Shown: piece by piece, positions 57,720-64,000 of the stretch
How the letters are laid out: each line of letters opens with the position of its first letter
Position numbering within the stretch: position 1 is the first letter of the stretch
Assembly: GCF_002775205.1 (NCBI RefSeq)
Contig: NC_036447.1
Coordinates: 9,350,501-9,414,500 of the forward strand
DNA from: Xiphophorus maculatus
Taxonomy: Eukaryota; Chordata; Actinopteri; Cyprinodontiformes; Poeciliidae
DNA length: 64,000 nt
Direction: 5' to 3'
The notes under the pieces: model-generated
The model's input: only the letters and a program-made list of their open reading frames with translations
Told to the model about the DNA's origin: nothing
Database searches by the model: none
Made by a program: the position numbers and the translations under genes

Positions 57720-60700
57720 TTGTGTTTTTTTTCCAATAATATTTTCTTCAGTTAATGTTGTTATTATTCACAGAGTAAAGCTGAATTCCATTTTGTACTG
57801 TGTGGTAAAACAAATACCTCTATTGGGTTTCTTATATATAAAATATTAGAATTTAAACTTAGCTCAAAATAAACAGAATTCAGTACAGTGTGAAAAAACA
57901 TTTGAATCTCATGATTACATTTTGTTCGTTGTAAAGACAGAAAAGATATAGTTGGATTGGATTAGAAAGTAATGCTTTAAATAAAATTTAAATATTACAA
58001 TAAAAAAAATTTCACAATTCAATTATCAACACATTTGATAAATATTTTAAAATATAACTATATAAATAACATTTACAAATCTAATATATTTATCAATAAT
58101 TATTTCGATATTTGAATAATTTATTCAATACATATTTAAATACGTGTGAAAAATGTGAATTCATCACTATTGAAGACACATACTTACGCATACGCTATAG
58201 ATGGACACTTCTCTTTTTCTCACTCTAACATTTAATGAGACTAAGGAAGTGTAATGAAATTGTTTCTGTTTTCTAAATGCTAGAACAAGAGGGAGGATTT
58301 TTAAGTACTTTTTCGAAAGCCCATACAATGGTTTCATGACTTTATTTCACCGTTGCTCAAAAGCTTATGCTGCCTTCTAGGACAGTTTGAACTAAAAGAT
58401 AGACGCATCTAAAGTGTTGAGTGAAAAATTGTGGAAATTCCATTGGCAATCATTGTATGACTTGTGAATTCATTAAACAATATACACATTTTAACAAATA
58501 AAAAAAATACTTCCAAAAGAACCCAACTAGCTCTTTACCGTGTGTGACTCTTGAATTTACGTTGAGCCACAAATGTTTCACGTGGAGTAACGAGCATCAC
58601 ACAGAGCTGCTGTGGTTTACCCTTTGGAGAGTTGCTACAGTTTCTCCCTTCCTTCTTTTGGTGGAGGTTAGACTTAAGCTGCAGTTGAAAGGATACATAA
58701 CGGGGCATTCTTTAGGTTTATCCGAGAGGTGGGGTTTGGTTTTCTGTCCTTCCTGTATTATATTGTTTTAGCTAACACGTCGACGTTAGCTTTAGCGTGC
58801 TTAGCTTGGCTGTAGCTTCATCTCTGTTTGTATCCCAAAAAACTGTCATCCTGGGTGGCGTAGGGATCTATGTTATCCGCAGGACAGGCTACCTGGTATC
58901 GAGTTTATATTTAATTATCAAATGACTTCTTTGTGTTTACTAGCGAGCTCAGATGCTAACTTACAGATATTAGCTCACAATTTCAATTTAGCTCCGCACG
59001 CAGCCTGTATTGCAGAAACCTAACTGTTTACAGTTAGCTGTGTTAAGTAGAATAAAAAAATAATACAATCTAAAGCAGACTAGACTACAGTTGGGTTTCT
59101 GCATTTGTAGTCGAAGATATCTCCATGTCATTTTATTCAATTATAAAGCACCTAATGATACATAAGCTGCTATCATGATACCTCTCTTTAGTCCCTCGAT
59201 TTCGTGATTTACATTTCGTATGCCTGCAACTATAGATTCGGGAAGTGTTGCAAGATGTTATTTCTCCTCACTTTCTGAAATTCCTAGTTTATAAAGAAAT
59301 CGGTAAAAATGTTTAGGGTTTAAGTCAAAGTAAAAACCACATTCATTAGGGATGGGTTTTACATTAGTTTCTCTGGGTATGATAACTGTAAATGTTAAGT
59401 CAAAGTGCCTTTGTTTCATGGTGGTGTGATAATAATTGAAACTAAAAGTTATACCATGTTTTTACGCTTTTATTCAAAATCAGAAATTAACAATGATTCC
59501 CACTGCTGCTAAATAATTGATTATTATTATTATTGTAATAATAATCTTTATTATTACAATTTTAGCAATATGATTGTTAAATACATACTGGCTTAAAAAA
59601 AAAAAAAAACTTTTCTATTCTGCATCATTTGGAATAAATCAAACATAAAAAGCAGCTATCGGAAGACATTTGCTCCGGTAGCCAGTCTGTAATTAACTGT
59701 GAAACATACTTGGGACTATTATTAACTTTCCTCTTGTGGTTTTGAAACAGTATTATCTCACAAATAGTGACAGGTTATGCTTCTTAGTTTTTACACCATG
59801 ATAACTGTTCAAAACGATGTGTTTGTTTTTTATCTTATAAGCAAGGTGAAGTTGTAGAGACCTGTTTTCAGTCAACTGACTGTCATTGTGCAACAAGTAG
59901 ATGAGGGGCAGAAAGGCATTGGTGTAGTCAAACAGAAATAGCTTTGGTCACTCCATCACTTCCTGTGGCATCTTATACAGAACTTTTAACCTGGGTGTCT
60001 TTTTGATCTTAGTACGTCGATAATAATTTGCCTCACTTTATTTTAAATAAATGTATTACACATTTTGTCTAAATGAAATGTATCACTTCATTTAGAATTC
60101 ATTCTCGCACCCATGTAGCAGTCAAATAAGAAAAAAGGTCAAAATATTTACTGCGGAAAAATATGTTTCACTTTTGTTGTCATAATTTAAGAATCACATA
60201 TATTTTCCTTACAACTATGTTCCAGTAATACACAAATTAATTTAAGTAAAAACACAAGGAAAGCAAATCAGCTTACATTACATTTTTGCTGTTTCTTATG
60301 TATGTATATTGGTGATAGTAAAATACTTTAGTGCGGAAATCCAAATTTAGATCCAATAATTGTTCTAATTATTTTTAGCGTAATATTGCAGTTGCATAGA
60401 TTGTCCACCAGAGAGTGCAGTCAAGCTTATATTTTCACACATAAGCTGCTACCCTTTTTCCCCCTTATGCCTCAAAAGTCAAAAGTGATGTTCCAATATC
60501 AGCCATATAAATAAGCGTCAGGAATAAATCAATGGCATACAGACACTTTTTCTTGATTTGAATTATTTTACAATAGAATGGCACATGACTGATGCAATTC
60601 ATTTTTACTTCACATAAGTAAAATAAATTGTTGAACTATGGTTAGCATTGTCCTCTCACTGCAAAAATGTCCTGAATTCAAACTTCTACTGCTTTTTGTG

Positions 60701-60963
60701 CAGTTTTCGTGTTTTACATGTAAATGTGTTGTGTAGCTTTTCTCCAGTTTCCTACCACAGTACAAAAGTCTGTATGGTAGGGTTCATATTCAAATTTATT
60801 TCAAAAGTACTTTATTGATTCTAAAGGGAAATTAAATTAGGTTTAGTGGAGACTCTAATTTACTATATGTGCAAATACGTGTGAGCAGGAGTGTTTGTCC
60901 TATATGTTTCTGTGTTGCTCTGTGATGTACTGACCTCATGTGCTTCTCTGTTGTCTATCTACA
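57720..60963. other. Intergenic region and probable upstream part of the zinc-finger gene
   Basis: No coding exon seen. The patch 58.53-58.90 kb is less AT-rich and includes a near-palindrome GCTAACACGTCGACGTTAGC; it is the likeliest place for the promoter and a non-coding first exon of the zinc-finger gene, since the coding start exon at 60.97 kb is preceded by a good acceptor. An (ATT)n foldback lies near 59.52-59.57 kb. The rest is AT-rich without signature. Confidence 0.5.
59520..59566. repeat. (ATT)n / (AAT)n foldback
   Basis: An ATT run is followed within about 20 bp by its reverse complement (GTAATAATAATC then TTATTATTAC), giving a self-complementary simple repeat. Confidence 0.8.
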
Positions 60964-60973
60964 GTCTGCAGCC

Positions 60974-61019
60974 ATGGGCCCAGACGCCGCACCTGAACCA
61001 AAATCTGAATCTGAAGACA
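60974..61019 (+). CDS. Zinc-finger gene first coding exon
   Basis: ATG in a good context (GCAGCCATGG) opens M-G-P-D-A-A-P-E-P-K-S-E-S-E-D before the donor AGTATGTA. A TATCTACAG acceptor ends 10 bp before the ATG, so a non-coding exon lies upstream. Confidence 0.8.
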
Positions 61020-62571
61020 GTATGTAGAGATGGTTATGTTTTGGTTTCCTGTCAATACAGTGTAGCAGATAATAATCCAAACATGTTTGTAGAAGAATAA
61101 CTTGGCACTCTGTGTGAAAGCCCTTTAAAGTGCGAACAAGGGACTTTGCCACCAGTTCTTTGTGTTCCAACTGATACAAACGCTGACCCCAGCCCTGAAA
61201 AACTACTGCTAACCCGGTACCAGTATGTTGCTCTACCAGACAAAATAACTTCTTTCAGCAGTAGCCTTTAAAAATATACCAAACCACATTTAAAACAGGC
61301 AATTAGTTTCAGCTTTTATCTGTCAAATATGAAACGCAAAACAGGGAAAACATCACGCTTGTTCTGATTCTGATGAAAACAGATATATTCTACCTTGGAA
61401 TTTTTCAAAATATTGATTTTGCTCTGTATGATCCACAGGTTTTGGAGTTGTGGAGGTGAACGTTGACCTAGAGTCAGATTCCAGCGACTCTTCCACTGAC
61501 ACCGACCCAGAGAATTTCAAACAACCAAAAATAAACAAATCCAACAAGTGTTTCCCTTGCCCCACTTGTGGTAAAATGTTCGACAGGCCATCGAAGGTGG
61601 AGAGGCATAAACCTATCCACGAGAGGAAGCAAAGAATGCTTTATCAATGTCAGCATTGTGAGAAGAACTTCACTCAGGAGGAGAGGATGATTCGACACCA
61701 AAATACCCACAGCAGAACCAACAAGCATCCCTGTCCTGACTGTGAGAAAGTGTTCAACAGGCCTTCAAGGTTAGCGAGACATCAACGCACGCACTCAAGA
61801 ACACCAAAAATACCTCATCAGTGTTCATTCTGCATGAAGACATTCAATAAACTCCATAAACTTCTTCGCCATATAAGGGTTCACACAGGGGAGAGGCCTT
61901 ATACCTGTCCTGTCTGCGGAAAGGGATTCTCTGAGGCAGGCCACTGCAAAGCCCACGAAAAAACGCATGAGGAACAGCCGGAGAAACCTCACCGCTGTGC
62001 CGACTGCGGAATGTGTTTCTTCAAGGCCTCCTCCTTGCGACGCCACTCCCGTTCCCACACAGGGGAGAAACCTTTTAAATGCACTCTGTGCGAAAGCAGC
62101 TACTCCCGCTCAGAGGGACTCAAAAGACACATGAAGAAGCACACAGGAGAAAGACCCCACAAGTGTATTGTCTGCAGCAAAAGATTTTATTCCCGTCAGG
62201 ACCTGATCCTTCATGGACTTACTCACTCAGGAGAGAAGCCCCATCTGTGCCCTGTGTGTGGTAAAGGCTTCTCCCAGCTCGGCAACATGAAGGAGCACGA
62301 GCAGAACGTCCACATTAAGTCTGAGAAATATATTTGCAACGAGTGCGGCGCGACATTCAACAGGTACAATTCGATGACGAAGCATCAGCGTGTGCACACA
62401 GGAGAAAAACCTTACATGTGCCTTACATGTGGCATCAGGTTCTCCTGGAGCCATTCCCTGAGTAGGCACAGAAGGAGTCACGCTCACAAACAGGCGGCAT
62501 CAGAACCTTCAGAGGATTTGGAAAGTTTCGCAGGACCTTCTGGAAATCTAGAAAGTTGTGAACCTAATTAG
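60974..62571 (+). CDS. C2H2 zinc-finger protein, 11 fingers
   Basis: Two coding exons (60974-61019 and 61439-62571) join in phase (A+GT gives Ser) into 392 residues. The N terminus is acidic and Ser/Asp-rich (L-E-S-D-S-S-D-S-S-T-D-T-D at about 26-38), with no KRAB, BTB or SCAN domain visible. Eleven C2H2 fingers follow from about residue 56 to 363. Nine or so are joined by typical or near-typical linkers, with T-G-E-K-P or T-G-E-R-P before fingers 5, 7, 8 and 11. Finger 9 has four residues between its His pair (H-E-Q-N-V-H). It is very probably a nuclear sequence-specific DNA-binding regulator. Fingers alone do not identify the orthologue. Confidence 0.9.
61020..61438 (+). other. Zinc-finger gene intron
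   Basis: A 419-bp GT-AG intron ending ATGATCCACAG. Nothing else is visible in it. Confidence 0.8.
61439..62571 (+). CDS. Zinc-finger gene last exon
   Basis: Encodes all eleven fingers and a 29-residue polar tail (A-S-E-P-S-E-D-L-E-S-F). The frame is open for more than 1.1 kb and ends at TAG. All antisense frames of 60-86 codons here are shadows. Confidence 0.95.
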
Positions 62572-62781
62572 ATTTCCTTGAGAGACAATCAAGCAGCTCT
62601 GTGTCTTGTAGTTTTCGCGCTTATATGGACTATTGACTTAATGTTCACATATACCATTCAGATCTAGAGTGAACCATCTTTCCCTGCTTTATTCCAGTAA
62701 CTGAAATTTCAAGTGTATTTATGTGAGCCCAAATACAACTGACTGTTTTGTCGCAACCAAATCATGTTTTTAATATTCACT

Positions 62782-62787
62782 AATAAA
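62782..62787 (+). promoter_or_regulatory. Poly(A) signal of the zinc-finger gene
   Basis: AATAAA 211 bases beyond the stop, followed by TGTAGTCAATGTTG and a GT-containing stretch. It gives a 3' UTR of about 0.24 kb. Confidence 0.65.
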
Positions 62788-63241
62788 AATGCAGTTTTAT
62801 GTAGTCAATGTTGCAAGGTGCTCACTGATATGTGCTTTATTACTTTATACATATGTTGTAGGTCTAGTGAAGAGCTCCTATACAGCATTCAGTTACATAA
62901 AAACATGTTGGCAAGGTGTGAATAACAGTTTGAGTTATGAAAATAGTACATTGAAATATTGACAGCTTAGATTTTTTAAAATCTTCTATACAGTTCATAC
63001 ATTGCATTAAAAACTATTCATATTTTTAAAAAATTCTTTCACATTTCATCACATTGCAACTATGAACTTCAGGATATTTCACTGTAATTTTACAATAATC
63101 CAACACAATGTTGCACAAAAGTGTGAAATACTTCACCTATTGTGTTACAATGGCAAACCTCTACCTGTTTAGTTTCATGGTGCTTTAACAGAAGTGCACA
63201 GCATGGAAATAAAATATTACTTATATTAAACTGGTAATATT

Positions 63242-63307
63242 AAAAGTATTGCTGATTAAACTTTAGCTTTAATAACATAAAGCCACAGTTTAATCAATAA
63301 TACTTTT
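63242..63307. repeat. Inverted repeat, 21-bp arms with two mismatches
   Basis: AAAAGTATTGCTGATTAAAC at the left (63242-) pairs with GTTTAATCAATAATACTTTT at the right (-63307), around a 24-nt spacer. It may be the subterminal part of a MITE. Confidence 0.85.
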
Positions 63308-63329
63308 ATAACGAATTTATGTCAGATCA

Positions 63330-63490
63330 TGATGTCTTGGTTAATGTCAAGTTGTCATAAAGACATTTTGAATAATGTCAACTTTGTATGAAAAGTGTCA
63401 TGATTTACCAAATGACACTTTATGACAACAGTCATAAATATTCATGAAGACTTACTCATGTTCATGACAGGTGTTGTGTCATGTTTATGA
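63330..63490. repeat. GTCAT-rich dispersed repeat
   Basis: Words such as TTGTCATAAAGACATT, GACACTTTATGACAACAG, CATGACAGGTGTTGTGTCAT and GTTTATGACGGTGTCGTGTC recur in both orientations, the style of a well-known teleost repeat. Its boundaries are not clear. Confidence 0.6.
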
Positions 63491-63559
63491 CGGTGTCGTG
63501 TCAGTCTTATTCACAACCCGTCAAACTTTTCTGTAGTAGATATATATGAAAATCATAAG

Positions 63560-63660
63560 TTGACTTTCTTTAAAAGGTCATGTAATATTTGCGGCTCTAA
63601 ACGACTTTTACTTAGCTAGACTGAAGGCTAAAATAGTTGCAGATCACCGCAGATGGGTGG
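63560..63660. repeat. Dispersed repeat fragment
   Basis: TTTGCGGCTCTAAACGACTT and AGACTGAAGGCTAAAATAGT are recognisable, in decayed form, from a repeat common in fish genomes. Confidence 0.4.
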
Positions 63661-63844
63661 GCCTTACAATAACATCACAGTTGCACTGCTTCCAAAGTTT
63701 CGTTCTGTGAGCCAGGGACTACACTAGTGTCCGAATTCACGAAAGCACACGCAAGCAAACCCCTTTTTCACGCTTCCGAGTTTTGCGGATGTGGGGTTTG
63801 ACAACTTCCGGTGGCTATCGCGTTAGCATTAAAAGGCTTGGAAA

Positions 63845-64000
63845 ATGGCTCAATCTCGGCGCAGTTGTTTTTGTTCAGTCCCTGGTTGTTCATGTGGGGC
63901 AAGAAAACAGCCATATCTGTCCTATCATTCGTTCCCGACGGACCCGGACCAACGGAGGCAGTGGATCCACGCGATCCGTAGAGATGAAGGTCCCGACTTT
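63845..64000 (+). CDS. THAP-domain protein, N-terminal fragment (runs off window)
   Basis: An ATG frame is open for 52 codons to the window edge. It has the first half of a THAP zinc finger: M-A-Q-S-R-R-S-C-F-C-S-V-P-G-C with the metal-binding Cys pair spaced C-x4-C (C10, C15), then Y-H-S-F-P-T-D-P and R-R-Q-W-I. The closing C-x2-H half must lie to the right. THAP proteins are DNA-binding; the family includes host regulators and P-element-type transposases, and fish genomes carry many mobile-element THAP genes. Which type this is cannot be seen here. Confidence 0.75.
   Translation, partial: MAQSRRSCFCSVPGCSCGARKQPYLSYHSFPTDPDQRRQWIHAIRRDEGPDF

Larger units (their letters stand above)
62800..63844. 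other. Intergenic region with repeats before the THAP gene
   Basis: AT-rich in the left half. It contains the foldback 63242-63307, a GTCAT-rich repeat at 63.33-63.49 kb and a dispersed-repeat fragment at about 63.56-63.66 kb. The last 150 bp are GC-richer, with an ETS-like ACTTCCGG near 63.80 kb, and probably form the promoter of the THAP gene. Confidence 0.6.

Noticed and set aside
58544..58771. 75-codon + strand frame near 58.6 kb
   Set aside because: No motif; more likely part of a promoter or non-coding first exon of the zinc-finger gene.
61353..62487. Antisense frames across the zinc-finger exon
   Set aside because: Periodic Cys/His codons produce open antisense frames; the sense finger array is clear.

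Overview
The window is vertebrate nuclear DNA, almost certainly from a teleost fish. Genes are split by GT-AG introns, intergenic and intronic DNA is AT-rich, and many decayed copies of DNA transposons typical of ray-finned fish are present (Tc1-like, hAT, MITEs, a tRNA-derived SINE). I cannot name the species. There is no prokaryotic, organellar or viral gene, no rRNA gene and no CRISPR array.

Layout from left to right. (1) 1-13.7 kb: the 3' end of ntn1 (netrin-1) on the + strand. Only the last two coding exons, which encode the C-terminal NTR (C345C) module, lie inside, followed by a long 3' UTR. (2) 14.7-47.7 kb: the complete stx8 (syntaxin-8) gene on the - strand. Its eight coding exons total 711 nt and encode 236 residues, spread over 33 kb; the largest intron is about 18 kb. 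ntn1 and stx8 face each other tail to tail, and to my knowledge they are also neighbours on human 17p13, so the pair is probably ancient synteny. (3) 51.3-57.7 kb: an 11-exon + strand gene encoding a 742-residue TBC plus TLDc protein related to TBC1D24, with a TATA box close upstream and a poly(A) signal. It is divergent from stx8 across about 3.7 kb. (4) 61.0-62.8 kb: a two-coding-exon + strand gene for an 11-finger C2H2 zinc-finger protein. (5) 63.8 kb to the end: the first 52 codons of a THAP-domain gene, cut by the window edge.

The genes do not form a pathway in the operon sense. Netrin-1 is a secreted guidance cue; syntaxin-8 is a Qc-SNARE of late endosomes; TBC-TLDc proteins act in vesicle traffic and oxidative-stress resistance; the last two are probable DNA-binding proteins.

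The rest is intron or intergenic DNA with transposon fossils. The best defined is a 1.3-kb non-autonomous hAT element in stx8 intron 7, with perfect 12-bp inverted ends and an exact 8-bp target duplication. I do not see a convincing undescribed system. The items most worth a second look are the divergent TBC-TLDc paralogue with its N-terminal extension, an in-frame open extension upstream of the stx8 start, several near-perfect hairpins, and an orphan short frame ending in a hydrophobic tail in the long stx8 intron.
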